Assembly: GCA_001683735.1 (NCBI GenBank)
Contig: LUGG01000054.1
Location: forward strand, 1-64,000
Length of the DNA: 64,000 nucleotides
Origin: Grifola frondosa
Lineage: Eukaryota > Basidiomycota > Agaricomycetes > Polyporales > Grifolaceae
Direction of reading: 5' to 3'
A program made the translations under genes and the position numbers. The notes beneath the pieces are model-generated. The model was given only the letters and a program-made list of their open reading frames with translations, had not been told where the DNA came from and ran no database searches. Positions 10,010 to 20,897 of the stretch are shown here, piece by piece (the stretch's first letter is position 1; each line of letters starts with the position of its first letter).

Positions 10010-11440
10010 TTTCAGAATGTGCACCTAGCTTTTCAGGTGAAATTTAGGCTAGAAAATTGGGTCATGCAAGTGTTACGATACAATGCTATTATGACCATTG
10101 GCGAATGGTATCGGTACAGCATCATTACAGTACTATTGTGACACTCCGGGTTTTCAGCCCTGTCACAGTGTTGAAACTGTCTGGCCGTGTAGGGTGGGCA
10201 GCACTTGCACATACTTATCTTGCCTAAATAAGTGCATATTCATTCCTGCCTTCATACCTGCTCCGACAGTACATTGAAACCCCTGCTTGCTCAAGCCCTC
10301 GTGCCGGACATATTCGACTGCTGCTTCAACTCTAACGTGAGTGAATGCGCTTGCACCATTTCATCTCGTTGACTTGTTCTATACAGATGATAATCGTGCT
10401 GGCGGTGGGCAGTGTGACCTCATCCGTGTGATGCATAATGCGTGCGTGCAATCCTCGCTTCCCTTATCTCGTTGTGACTGACCACCGTGCAGCACAGAGT
10501 CACACTGGACAACTTGCGTGCATGTCTTGCCAGTTGTTGGCCGTTCTCCTACTTGCACTTAGATTCTAACGCCAGCGGAGGCACTGTCTCAACCATTAAT
10601 GTCCCTCCTGGTTCGTCGTACACTCGAGATACTCTTTTATGTATTGTATAACTAGCAGATATGTTGAATTTATCTGAATTTAATCTTATATGTGCACAAA
10701 TATCTTGTTTGAATCCCGCACTAATCCCTCGTGTATAACGGTCCAATCTAAGCCAGAATATTTAGGAATACATGGAGGATTGAAGAGAGATATTCCACTG
10801 ATTCGGATATAGGGCTACATATTGTATCTCGAGTGAATCTAAAAGTTTTGGAGGGCCTTCATGAGTCTATCCCCAGAGGCTTACGAAACCTGGCCATCCC
10901 CGGATCTTCCCCGGTTTTGACCTCGATCTGTTGCTAATTCCGGACTTGGACAATTCCCGAGGACTGCAGTGATTGGTTCTCTACAGCATGTAAGATTCTA
11001 GTTTTGTATAGTGTATTTACATCTTCGTCACTAAATTATGCAATTTACACTGGCATGCCATAATTTGCGATGCTCTTCTAGACAGATAAGATACATATGA
11101 ATCTACGAGATACTGTGTAGTGTAACCTTATTTCGTAGAATATAGTAGATACTTGCTCGTCGTGTAAGTCCGCGTTAACATTACAGAGCGCCGCATCAAT
11201 ATTGCTCGCGCCAGTCCGCGTAGCCAAATAGACGCCCTTGGCGCTAACCGCGCAGTCCGCGTCAAGCCACGGCAGTTTCTCCCGGCCCCACTGATGGGCA
11301 TCACGCAGGTGCGCGTGCGCGCGCAGTGCTGTCAGATCGATGAATTGAACGCGTGCATGCGAACGTGTGTGGTAGGATAGAGGAGGCGATGGGCAGTGCA
11401 GAGGACGCCGAGTGGGATAGCTACTAGAATGGTAGTAAGT
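10010..11440. other. Intergenic stretch, no supported gene
   Basis: A minus-strand frame at 11078-11452 contains a coding-looking patch (KLPWLDADCAV, GVYLATRTGASNID) but no family I recognise. The rest shows no repeats or conserved motifs that I can support. Confidence 0.4.
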
Positions 11441-11445
11441 AAGAA

Positions 11446-11576
11446 AAACCAACTTAGTCGACTACATGCTGCAACTAAGCCGTAGTCGCAACCAATTATC
11501 GACTCGCGGAGCCGAGTCGCGCCGATCTCCAAAAAAGTCGCGACTACCGTAGCCGAGTCGAACCCGCGGCAACACT
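11446..11576. repeat. Terminal-repeat-like segment ending GGCAACACTA (left)
   Basis: The segment is rich in AGTCG/AGCCG motifs and ends TAGCCGAGTCGAACCCGCGG then CAACACTA. A related segment at about 12640-12731 ends TAGCCGAAGCCGCGACAACA then CTA. The two lie in the same orientation on either side of the GC-rich pseudogene block, so they may be ends of related DNA elements. Confidence 0.4.
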
Positions 11577-11589
11577 AATTCTCTTTTCA

Positions 11590-12000
11590 CTTTTTCAGAG
11601 TCCCCCATGTCTTGTATGCAAGTGGGACTTCGTGTAATGTTCTTTGAGTGGCGCTATGCCTCGTCGGGGTTGTCCATCAGTGCGTCTGCATATGTGTCTA
11701 TCGATGAGTCCTACGGGCAGGGCACGCAGCCGCGCAGGCGGACGTGGGAGTTGGGCGATCACAGGGGCGGGCGGCTGGGCGGGTGGTGGGAGATGTGCGC
11801 GTGTGTGTCCGTCGATGAGTCGTGCGGGCTATGCACTGGGGGCGCAGGCACAGGTTCAGTGTGGGCGAAGAATACGGAGAGTGGGCGATCATAGGGATGG
11901 GCGGGCGCAGTACGCTGGGCCCTGAATGCGGGAACGCGGTGCGGGGGAAGGGGTGTACACGGCGAGGGTGGAGGAGTGCATGAGCTCTGCGGGAGGCAGC
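11590..12000. repeat. G-rich low-complexity block, related to 32600-33400
   Basis: The plus strand is strongly G-biased. The phrase CTCGTCGGGGTTGTCCATCA with TGTCTATCGATGAGTC at 11650-11710 recurs in diverged form near 32630-32690. Open frames of about 95 codons here are compositional and not supported as genes. Confidence 0.6.
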
Positions 12001-12605
12001 CTGGGACGGGCGCGGGTTGTCCGCCTCGCCACCGGGAGCATGTTCCTGTCGTCATCGTGACCCTTAGTGAGGAGTTCAAAGCATGCGCACAGGATCCTGC
12101 AGTGCGATGCAGTGCGTGATGATCTTCTCGATGTTCGAGAGCTTCCCCTCAGCGAGCAGCGCGAGCGCGGTGGGGTAGGTGTGCGTGTAACGGAACGAGG
12201 CGTGGACATCCACCTCGCGCGTCGCTGCAGCGGACAGCGGGAGCATCACCTTCCCACTCGTCACAGCGGCCTACGTGATCAGCGATACAGGGACTCGGAC
12301 GCGCAGGTCAGACTCACGTAGATGGACGTCTGGATGCACGGCTCCGCGCCGGTGCACTTGAACACGACGTCGAACGCATCCGGCATGGCCACCTCGCTCA
12401 GCACGGCGCTGATGGTCTCCTTGGCCGGGGTGCAGCTACGTGCGCGCAAAGTCGACTCTGGTTGATGTCGATCGCGACGACGCGGGACGCGCCGTAGGAC
12501 TTGGCGAGTGCACAGGCGAGGAGGTTGATGGCGCAGACGCCGAAGATGAGCACGGAGGCTGGTGACGAGGGTGAGCACGGCGCGGCGCGTGATGTGGAGG
12601 AGGCG
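12000..12605 (-). pseudogene. Zinc-type alcohol dehydrogenase (xylitol/sorbitol dehydrogenase-like) pseudogene
   Basis: The minus strand encodes the C-terminal half of a medium-chain dehydrogenase of the polyol dehydrogenase type. ASVLIFGVCAINLLACALAK matches the start of the Rossmann fold although the usual glycine-rich GxGPxG is altered. SYGASRVVAIDINQSR gives the nucleotide-binding second strand. DAFDVVFKCTGAEPCIQTSI, REVDVHASFRYTHTYPTAL and ALLAEGKLSNIEKIITH follow in the normal order. A GT-AG intron of 47 nt (12271-12317) sits between CIQTSIY and AAVTSGK, so this is a DNA-level copy and not a processed one. Frameshifts occur after INQSR and before FELLTKG. The catalytic zinc half is absent upstream. 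Related enzymes interconvert polyols and ketoses with NAD. Confidence 0.8.
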
Positions 12606-12639
12606 GCGGCGGCGGGAAGGAAAACAGGGCGCTCATGTG

Positions 12640-12731
12640 AGCTACTTAGCTGACATAAGCCGAAAGAGCAAGTCGATGCGCGGCTTGGCTTCGACTATTG
12701 CTGGCTGCTAGCCGAAGCCGCGACAACACTA
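12640..12731. repeat. Terminal-repeat-like segment ending GACAACACTA (right)
   Basis: This is the counterpart of 11446-11576 in the same orientation, sharing the TAGCCGA...CCGCG.CAACACTA end and alternating AGCCGA/GTCGA motifs. It follows the dehydrogenase pseudogene. Confidence 0.4.
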
Positions 12732-13056
12732 CAGTGCGTAGCGTACTCTTCGAGGAAATTGAGAAGCCGTTCCATGGACCATAGCCATCGTGGCTCTGGC
12801 TACAATTCAGCGTAACCAATCCCGCTGGCCCTCACCTCCAAGCCAAACATGTGCAATTTCACCACCAAGATAGCCTTGCTCTCCAGAACTCGGACAGCAT
12901 ATAATACACGTGGCGAAATATGTTCATTTGTGGTAAACATTTCGGACATTGAAATATCCCTTAAATGCGCGTGACAGGTAGGCTTTCTTATGCATATAAC
13001 GGGATCGGAAAGCACCGGGACAGATCGACTTTCGGTTGAATATATCAAGCTATCAA

Positions 13057-13079
13057 TGTTGTTGTTGTTGTTGTTGTTT
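13057..13079. repeat. TTG microsatellite
   Basis: Seven TTG triplets in a row give a run of Asn in the 169-codon minus-strand frame 12800-13309. That frame has no recognisable domain and is probably not a gene. Confidence 0.85.
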
Positions 13080-13387
13080 ATTGTACCTTGGGAAATGCAT
13101 GGGAAATGGTCCGGATAAGTATCAAATCCAGCCAGCTGATATGTCCCTAATAAGCTTGAGTTAGGTAAGAGTACTCGAGCATATATCATGCATTTCTCTC
13201 TCCATAATAATTGGGAATGCCCGCCGTGCGCACTTGTTTGCGATAATCGCCTACCATTACTAATAATATTTTGACATTCAATTTGATGTTTCATACTAAT
13301 CAATGTCACTTTGTTTGGCTTTACTGGTTAGTGGGGAACAAGAATTGTCCAAGTCCGGATTTGATAGTCTGGTAACCAGCCGTTATG

Positions 13388-13471
13388 ATGGTGGTTGTGC
13401 ATGGTGGCTGCGCCACCGGAAAATCCCAGTGCAGAACCAATCGGACATCAAAAAACCCCAGCACAACCACC
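13388..13471. repeat. Inverted repeat, 11-bp arms
   Basis: GGTGGTTGTGC and its complement GCACAACCACC are separated by about 62 bp. No gene is attached to it. The stretch from 13500 to 14112 holds nothing I can support. Confidence 0.6.
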
Positions 13472-14112
13472 ACCTATACAGCCAGTTGTAAAACAACTGC
13501 AGGTCGGGATCCACAGTGGTTTATTTGTCGAGGCCAAATTTTGCCTTAAAGGATAAAGATATGTCTGAATAAGTGCATATCCTCACCATACAGTTATTGA
13601 TGGCTCATTTATACATAATCAGTCATTTATACACTTTTAAATCAAGTGTAGAGCATCTTCCTTTGCACTGTTTATCTTCAAATTGGTTTTAAAATGCACT
13701 TATATATATTAAGTACAGAACTCCTAAACTAGAACAAGATGGCCTTGCTATAGCTATTTATACAGGATTAATATGAAGGGGTAAAGCTCAAAATTTGGGT
13801 TACCATTCACTTATACAACATATTTTGACAATTGGCCCCTCAATTCTTCTACAATTTCAATAAAACCTTTTGAAGACATACTTCATAATACTTCAAAACT
13901 TTCTGTGTCCTCAGAATATCAGATTTGTGATGTTGTAGCATCCAAGCAGTAATTTTCAATTTGTTGTATAAATGACCCTTAAATGACTGTATAAGACAAT
14001 ATTTGTATCAGACAAACAAGCTTTTCCACACCCTGACCTGCAGTTATTCATTAGCAAAAACTTGAAACTCAGGTGGCACTGCGTGAAGTGCCAAATTATG
14101 GAAGAAGGAAAT

Positions 14113-14117
14113 ATGTG
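14113..14117. repeat. 5-bp target site duplication ATGTG, left
   Basis: It abuts the TG of the left LTR and matches 21300-21304 at the right end. Confidence 0.9.
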
Positions 14118-14519
14118 TGTAACGGATATCCAAAACCACGACAGAGTACGCTTACTCCCGGTATTGATGTCCGTACGCGTTGGTTTCGGTGAGCGAAAGC
14201 TGGCAATGAAAGCAAGTGTTCAACGAAGTTAATATCAAAGTACAACTAATATACAAACAGCTTACCTGGCAACGAAAGCAAGTGTTCAACGAAGTTGAAC
14301 AAGCTGACGTTCCAGGTAGTGAAACCAGTCTTAAATAGCAAAGTCCATTTGCGTACGTATGGTCCTTATCCCACGATAGCGCCTTACTCATCCGCTCACC
14401 AATCAGTGTCATCAATATGACACTCGTACCTTCAACCATCACCTGATCTTGCAGGTGATCAACGCGACGCGTCCCAGCGCCTACTGGGCATCTATGTCCA
14501 AATCGGGAAATTTGTTACA
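14118..14519 (-). repeat. LTR (3' LTR for the minus-strand element)
   Basis: 402 bp, TG...CA bounded. It aligns base for base with 20898-21299 except at 14139, 14149 and 14207. It contains an imperfect ~30-bp internal direct repeat (from about 14202 and 14269) around AAAGCAAGTGTTCAACGAAG. Small ORFs inside it, repeated in the other LTR, are not genes. Confidence 0.97.
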
Positions 14520-14535
14520 TTACCCCCTCTTCAGG
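14520..14535 (-). promoter_or_regulatory. Polypurine tract before the 3' LTR
   Basis: On the minus strand the sequence reads GAAGAGGGGGTAA immediately before the TGTAAC of the LTR. This is where a plus-strand priming purine tract is expected. Confidence 0.75.
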
Positions 14536-14935
14536 CGAGTTTCTCCGGACGAGCTTCGTGACCAACGATTTTGCGTCGTGTCCAAATTCCCGGAGGTTTA
14601 TCGACGACAGTATAGTTGATCAACGGTTGAAAATGCATGTCGTTCATCGATAATTGGCTAATGTGTCGTGGGGCGGAGGGATGTGTACGATGGAAATCGG
14701 TGACGAGATTGGCGGCATTGTCAAGATTGGAGCGAGGTTCCCAAGAATTCTCGGATTCAGGATACCCTACCCATTTCACGAGGCATTGAAGACGGTTGCG
14801 GAACATCCGCGAGTCGAGAACCTTTTCAACTTCGTACTCAGGTTCTCCTTCGATGATGACTGCAGGCGGTTTCGTCAGCTTCCTGCCTGGAATTTGATCC
14901 GTCTTGTGGGCCGACAACAACGAAGCATGAAACAC
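14531..14935 (-). pseudogene. Chromovirus Pol C-terminus with chromodomain
   Basis: The frame EYEVEKVLDSRMFRNRLQC then LVKWVGYPESENSWEPRSNL is a classic chromodomain, with the aromatic and W residues that form the methyl-lysine pocket (Y, W, W). In chromoviruses it directs integration to heterochromatin. After it come HRTHPSAPR and a tail of about 50 residues to a TGA near the end of the interior. Upstream, the VFHASLL phrase marks the end of the integrase C-terminal region. The domain itself is unbroken. Confidence 0.93.
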
Positions 14936-14962
14936 GGGGTGGATGCACCAGGTTCGGGGAGT

Positions 14963-16182
14963 TTAAGCCTGAAGTTGAGTGGCGAGACTTGTTCGAGAAT
15001 CTCGAACGGTCCGTGACGTTCGCCGCTCAGCTTTTTGCTTGGCTGTTCTTACGAATGTTATGAGGTCCAGCCAGACTAGATCGCGACTTTGAACTGGGGA
15101 GTGTCCTGTACATGTCGATCGTAGTAACGTTTCATACGATCTGCTGAAGTTGTAGCCTGCCTGTGATTCCTTTCGGGCAGCTTCACGTTCGCGCATCAAG
15201 GTGTCTAAGTCTGGGTGTCGTACCGCTGTAACGAGATCTGGCATTGCCCGTGGATGACGTCCCAAATCCGCGTAGAATGGAGAAACCTTGGTGGACTTGT
15301 GAGCTTGATTATTTATGCGAATTCCGCTTCAATAGTTTATCGTGCCAATCATCTTGGCGGAAGTTACAGTAAATGCGTAAATATGTTCAGTTCCTGGTTT
15401 ATCCATTCCGTTGACCGTCGGTTTGTGGGTGGTAAGCAGTGGACATGCGGAGGTTATTTCGAGAATTTGCACAGTTCTTGAAACTCGGAGTGAACTGAGT
15501 TCGGTCCGAAATGATCTTCTTCGGCAGTCCATGTTGTGACCAATTTCTCGATAGTAACTCGTGGACTTCTGGCATCGATCGTACCATGAACGGGGAAGAA
15601 CCGTGCTCGTTTTGTCATTCGATCGGCAACCACCATAATTGCATCGTGTTCACTGCTTTCTGGTAGGCCCATGATTAAGTCGACTGTCGTAATGTCCCAA
15701 GGTTGGTCTGAAATTTCGTTAGGCTGAAGAGGACCGTACGGCTGTCGAGGAAACGTTTTGTTACGTTGACAAGCATCACAGCCGTCGACGTAATTCCGGA
15801 CATACACGGAAAGTCCTGGCCACCAATAGTTACGGCTAACGAGTTCGTACGTCTTCCAGCGTCCTGGATGACCAGCGGTGGGGTGATCGTGATGTAGTTG
15901 GACGATCTCCCTACGAATGGTATCATCTTTCAGCACGTAGACCTTTCCTCGATATAGCAAGAGGCCGTTGTCCATGTTCCAGTCTTGTAGACCGGCAGCA
16001 AGTTCACGAGGCCCATGGGCCATCACTTTTTGGATCGGTTCCATTGCGATTTCATCGCGGTTAAGAGCTTCGCGAATGCGATCGAGCAGAGATCGGTCTG
16101 GGACAATGGATGCATGACCGGGTTGGATAGCGCGGGCTTGGAAGTATTCGGCCTTTAGCACGACCTTATCTCTGTTGTCCAA
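14963..16182 (-). pseudogene. Integrase of the Ty3 element
   Basis: The N-terminal zinc-binding module is intact: LHHDHPTAGHPGRWKTYELV supplies the His pair and GCDACQRNK the Cys pair. The catalytic core starts at DITTVDLIMGLP, where the first Asp of the DDE triad lies in VDLI. It continues to KKIISDRTQF, with the second Asp, and STAYHPQTDG. The following Glu is reached only after a one-base shift (TEWINQ in the next frame). Two or more frameshifts split the core near 15590 and 15440. The C-terminal part (14963-15265) is recognisable but degraded. The enzyme would join element cDNA to host DNA; this copy cannot make it as a single protein. Confidence 0.9.
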
Positions 16183-16227
16183 GGCGACCCCCTCTTCATG
16201 GTCGGTCCTACGTGATAGCGGGTCTGC

Positions 16228-16911
16228 TCATTGCATTGTCTTTCCCGGACGATGGTGAATCGTGAAGTTGAAATGGGTAAGATAGAGTGACCAACGAGCT
16301 TGTCTACGCGTTAGATCTTGAGCCTTTCGGAAGTACTCAAGATTCTTGTGGTCCGACCAGATTTCGACCAGGTGAGGGCCTCCTTCAAGGTAGTGCCTAT
16401 ATTCTTCCAGGGCACGAATGATTGCAAGCAACTCCTTATCATAGATCTCGTAGTTGCGTTCGTGTTCGTTAAGCCCTTTGTAATAAAAGGCGACCGGGTG
16501 CCAAGCTCCTTCTCCATCTCGCTGTTCAAGAACGGCACCCATCGCGAAGTCCGAAGCATCTGTCTCCAGTCTAAACGGCTGGTCTAGGTCTGGAAGTTTT
16601 AAGATGGGTGCTGAGGTGAACGCATGTTTCAAAGTCTCGAAAGCACGTTGTTGTTCCGGTCCCCATTGCCACTTAAAGCCTTTTCGGGTCAGGACGTTCA
16701 ATGGCTTAGAGACGTCTGCGAAGCTTTGAATGAAGCGTCGATAGAAATTCGCAAAACCTAGAAAGGCTTGTACTTTCTTGACAGTTTTGGGCGCTGGCCA
16801 ATCGAGAGCTCCTTCGACCTTTTTTGAATCCATGGAGACGGAGTTCTGCGAAATGATCATACCGAGGTAATCAATGGACAGTTCTTCGAACAGGCACTTC
16901 TCCGGTTTCAA
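16228..16911 (-). pseudogene. Reverse transcriptase thumb and RNase H of the Ty3 element
   Basis: This 227-codon open frame begins at the RT thumb (KCLFEELSIDYLGMIIS, then FLGFANFYRRFIQSFADVS) and runs into RNase H. The RNase H acidic residues are visible in LETDASDFAMGAVLEQ, KELLAIIRALEEYRHYLEG and IWSDHKNLEYF. It ends HRPGKTMQ and then a stop. In intact relatives this would continue into the integrase frame at 16182, so a frameshift or short deletion lies between 16182 and 16228. Confidence 0.93.
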
Positions 16912-16926
16912 GAATAAGTCCCTTTC

Positions 16927-17337
16927 TCATAAACGTTTAAGTACCTCGCACATGATACGTCGATGAGTACGAAGGTCAGTGGTGAAGATAAGAATATCGT
17001 CCAGATAGACCACCACGTGTCCTTCGAGGATGAGATCTTTCAGAATCTCATTCATCATCGCTTGGAACGTTCCTGGGGAGCCGTGAAGACCGAAGAACAT
17101 GACCGTTGGTTCGAATAACCCCCGGTGCATCCTAAATGCTGCTTTCCATTGATCACCGTCCTTGATTCGTACGTTGTTGTATCCCCAGTGTAGGTCCAGC
17201 TTCGTAAAGTACTTGGCACCTTTCAATTGATCAATCAAGGAGCTTATGCGTGGAAGTGGATAGCGGTTCTTGATCGTGACCGCATTCAGCTTTCGGTAAT
17301 CCTGGACGAGTCGGAGAGATCCATCCTTCTTCTTCAC
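16927..17337 (-). pseudogene. Reverse transcriptase core of the Ty3 element
   Basis: The frame starts [18 protein letters not shown], then [16 protein letters not shown] with the first catalytic Asp, and [11 protein letters not shown] with the YLDD active site. [13 protein letters not shown] replaces the usual LTNSPATFQ-type block. A stop near 16927 (after CEVLKRL) separates it from the thumb and RNase H frame. Catalytic residues are preserved although the polyprotein frame is broken. Confidence 0.95.
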
Positions 17338-17388
17338 GAAGAAGACTGCCGCGCTGACGGGGCTTTTTGATGGACGAATGTAACCCTT

Positions 17389-18300
17389 TCAGAGGTTCTC
17401 ATCCAAGAACTCATCTAGTTGACGGGTCTCTTCCGGTGACAAGGGGTAAACCTTTGAGATGGGTGGCAGATTTTGGTCCGGCATCAAGTCGATCGCATGA
17501 TCATAAGATTTGCTCATAGGGAAGCGTTCACTGGCTGTCTTGGAGAAGACATCCTCGAAATCGTGGAGGTGGTCCGGAATGATTTCCTTCCATTCTTTCT
17601 TCTGCCTTCCCGCTTGGGCCGCCTCTTCGATTTCTTGTGACTTGGTGTACTTTGCGCAAATCTCTACCCATTGGTCGAGAACTGCATTAGACTCAGGATC
17701 ATGTGAGTCGACCTTGTACCAGGCCACTGTGTCCTTGTAAAACTCCCAGTACCGCTTCGAATAACGGTATCCGAGGGGAACTTCATCATCCACACGAATG
17801 AACTCTTCTTCTAGTTCCATCCGTTCTTCCCAAGCAGGCCGCAGTGGGGCTCTCGCATCACTTGTCTTGGCTGTACGAAGCCCTTTCGTCGATGCCAAGA
17901 TTTGATCAACTTCCTCCATCATCTGCGGCTTCTTCTCATCCTTCTTTGCAAATTTTGGTCCGCATTCTTGGGGGCATCTAGTAAACTCCAAGGTTCCGGC
18001 ATCCCAGTCTATCTCTGGATTGTGTTGTTGGATATAGTCGAGGCCTATGATCAGGTCTCGATCACCTACGTTAGTCACCAGCATAGGGACTTCCGTTTCG
18101 TGATCGCCTATCCTTAACTTCAACACCGTATAAACTTGAATTGGTCTGCCTTCATTTTCAGATCGATCTGCATTATAGACAACTAGGGGTTTTTTAAGGG
18201 GTTTTACTCCGACGTTGTGCTTCCGCACAAAGTCTTCGTGAACGAATACGAGAAGGCTCTGGAATCTAGGAGTGCCTGCATTTGTACGGATCCCTTGCTG
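17389..18300 (-). pseudogene. Aspartic protease and linker of the Ty3 element
   Basis: The retropepsin start is LLDSRAFSYSF near 18270, where families have DSG or DTG; here Gly is replaced by Arg. A frameshift follows within the next ten residues, then the frame resumes with RKHNVGVKPLKKPLVVYNAD. RDLIIGLDYIQQHNPEIDW gives the flap-to-end block typical of Ty3 protease. A charged linker then leads to MSKSYDHAIDLMPDQNLPP, the usual sequence just before the RT domain. The altered active site suggests no protease activity. Confidence 0.85.
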
Positions 18301-18599
18301 CCACTTACTGTAACTGGAAGATCAAAGTTTTGACGATTTTTGATATTTGGTTACACTAATACAATTATAGCGGTTGCGAGAGAGAGAGGCCTTCACGTCA
18401 GCAGGGACGACATGAGGCCGCTCTAAAAATCCGTGTTCCACGTCGATGACGACGTGCTGATTGCTCCTATCTCCTCGACTTGGCTGACGACTCGGGTTCC
18501 TTAGCGGTTTCTTTCTGCTTGCCCTTGTCGACAGCCTTCTTCTTCTTCTCCTCGACGAGCTCCTGTCCACAAGTGAATCACTCTCGATACTCATGTCGC

Positions 18600-19960
18600 G
18601 AATCGACTTCCCGCTGGGCTTCTTATCTGGCACGCTTTGCCAGATGGCCCACTTTCCGCATAGAAGCACGCCCCTTTGCACGTGCTGCTGCGCGATCACG
18701 TCCATGCGTTGGGTCACGGGTGTGAGTCGAGCAGAGTAAACTGATTCTCTGAATGGGGATGGCGATAAGCAGTCGTCTTTGACTGCTGTGGAGACGATCC
18801 GGGTGGGCTAAGTGCGCGGGCTTGATCACTCTTGGGCCCATTCGAGGTACTTTCCCAGGTGTCCGGTTGCGTCTCATGGCCGGCGATCGCATCTCGAATC
18901 GACTGCTTAACTGGGTCCGAAGAGAGTGACAGGAGGGTCTGTTGATTGTGCCGGACAAGGGGCCCAGCGACGGAAGTGTTCGGCGTATGCCTGTACCGAC
19001 CCGTCATTGCAAGACGCATCAGTGCTGTGCGCGTCGAATTGTGAGTCAAGGCATCCGTACTGACCAAGAAACTTTTCTTGAAGTCCTCCCACGAACCACT
19101 GGACATTGTTGTTAAAATTGTCGCTGTAAGAGGACGCCCAGTCTAGGGCTCCTTCCTTGAGCGATCCAAGGATCAGAGCGATAGATCCGTCGACCATCTG
19201 ACTTCGTAATAGACGAAGTACGTCTCCCATGCCTTCATCCACTGTTCCGCGGTCATTTCCTTCTGGGCTTGGCGAAGGACACGGGAGCGGGGAACTTGGC
19301 TTACGAATAGTGCCCTCGCGCGGCGCGGCGGGCCCTCTCGTAGTCGGGAGGGGACATCAGTCGACTGGGGGAGAGGGTGAAGTGGGTGTGGGTCTGGGAT
19401 TGGGGAGGCGGACCGGTAGGAAACGTTCCGGCTCGAACGTTTGGATGTACGAGAGCTGGCCTTCCTCGGGACGGAGAGGTTCTCGAGAGTGAGACATCGT
19501 TCTTTGAGATTCTTGATCGACAGCCTCAACGAAGCGATGTCTCCCGGAGTTCCTGGACGACCTGGTCGGCTTGACGGGCCTTCGCCTCGGCTTTCGATGC
19601 TCTGTCTGCTAGAGCGACTGCGTCCGCATCAGCTCCTGTTCTCTTCCTCGAGACCGTTACTCACCTACTCCGGTTCACCAATCAGTTTAGTAAGGTCGAG
19701 TCTTCCTCGAGTGTCGTGATGCGGCGGGTATGATCGGTCAGGCCTCTCGAGAAGGTTCGTCACCACCCTGGTTACGAATGCTTCGAGTTCCTGCTGGGCC
19801 TGAGTTTGTGGAGGAGGAGGTGGAATCGCCATGGTTTCCGCGGGTGTCCACAGATTCTCGGATGGTCCGGCTGCGTCCATGAGATTCGTCCGGATGGGTG
19901 GAAGCTGCGGACGTGGGCTGAAGATTCGTTCCGTCTGTCCTGGGAGTTCTTGTGACTCAT
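18600..19960 (-). pseudogene. Gag of the Ty3 element
   Basis: The coding is spread over several frames. Pieces in order are MDAAGPSENLWTPAETMAIP with a proline run, a basic linker, QAQKEMTAEQWMKAWETYFV, and the capsid helix region GSLKEGALDWASSYSD, WFVGGLQEKFLGQYG (retrotransposon gag domain). A degenerate zinc knuckle lies near 18640, where KVGHLAKR is preserved but the cysteines fall in other frames. At least three frameshifts separate these parts. The role would be the virus-like particle shell and RNA packaging. Confidence 0.8.
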
Positions 19961-20076
19961 ATATGAACCTCTGTGTAGGTTCGGAGGAGGTAGTAGAAGA
20001 GACCGACGATGCAGAGGATGGAAACGATGGTGACAACAGTTTGCGTAACAATAAGGATGATCACAGGGTTGGACAT
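19957..20076 (-). CDS. 39-residue membrane micro-ORF upstream of Gag
   Basis: An ATG-initiated frame of 39 codons encodes MSNPVIILIV, a long hydrophobic run through YYLL, and a short polar tail ending TEVHI. It is essentially one transmembrane segment. Its TGA overlaps an ATG (ATGA) that opens a different frame. It sits between the leading ORF region and Gag in an otherwise broken element, yet reads cleanly. I know no equivalent in Ty3 elements, and it may be chance. Comparison with other copies would settle it. Confidence 0.35.
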   Translation of the reverse strand: MSNPVIILIVTQTVVTIVSILCIVGLFYYLLRTYTEVHI

Positions 20077-20157
20077 GTGTCACAAATGAAGTTCTTTTTT
20101 CCAAACGCACGGAGTGAATACAATTTGTAATGATACTAGGCCCTCGCTGTTCCCTTC

Positions 20158-20884
20158 CTACAGCCAGTACTTCTCACAATACTGTACGTTGGTCTCGAAG
20201 AGACGTTTCGCGAGCTCCGTGACTTCCTCGCACGACTTGTGCACGTTTTGACGTGCATCGTAGATCTGACGAAAGGCGAAGTGGAAATTGACCAAGTCAA
20301 AAATCTCCCACAGGGGGAGGGGATGATTGTCGTCGAGATAGAGGAGCACGTTCATCAAATAAATGGAAAGGAGGTGTAGGGAGAGATGGACGTCATACGA
20401 AACGTTGCGGGCATGGTCGTGCCACCGAAGGTCGTCAACTCAAGTGTGGTCGCATTTGAAGCTGAACTGAGGGAGTCCTACGGCGGTGAGGACTGCAAGG
20501 GAATAGCCTAAGACTAAGACACGCTCGGTGTCATCAGCAATGGGGGTGACAACGAACTCCTGGGGCTTCCAGTCGTCTTTGCCTTTGATGTAGAGAGCGC
20601 AGGTCTCTTCGAAGTGTTCGACGCTTCGGCGTTCGTACGCGGCATCGACAGGGTTCCGAGCAATCTCGGTAGGGAATCGTTCCTTCTCTCCTGGGGAATG
20701 GGCGGTAGTAGGAGGGCACTTCTCCTATGAAGTGTGCGGCCCTCGCGACGATGTCAGCGGCCTCGTCCGCAGCGACAACTTCTTCTCCGGAGATGATGTC
20801 ATTGTGCGCAACGACGGTCACCCAGCTGCCCTCCTGGTAGCGTGTGATAGAAGTCACTGAATCGACGAGGGGGACGGTAAGCAA
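20158..20884 (-). pseudogene. Leading ORF (upstream of Gag) of the Ty3 element, function unknown
   Basis: Between the 5' LTR and Gag the minus strand shows about 240 residues of coding-like sequence. SITRYQEGSWVTVVAHND and ADIVARAAHFIGEVPSYYRP lie in one frame. After a shift come RNPVDAAYERRSVEHFEET, ALYIKGKDDWKPQEFVVTP and ERVLVLGYSLAVLTAVGLPQ. One in-frame TGA follows KCDHT, then LLYLDDNHPLPLWEIFDLV and VTELAKRLFETNVQYCEKYW end at a stop. TGA could derive from CGA by C-to-T change. I do not recognise the family. It looks like a separate accessory ORF and not part of Gag. Confidence 0.55.
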
Positions 20885-20897
20885 AGCTCATTCAAAC

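Noticed and set aside
12800..13309. 169-codon minus-strand frame with an Asn run
   Set aside because: The Asn run comes from a TTG microsatellite, and no domain or coding signature is visible.
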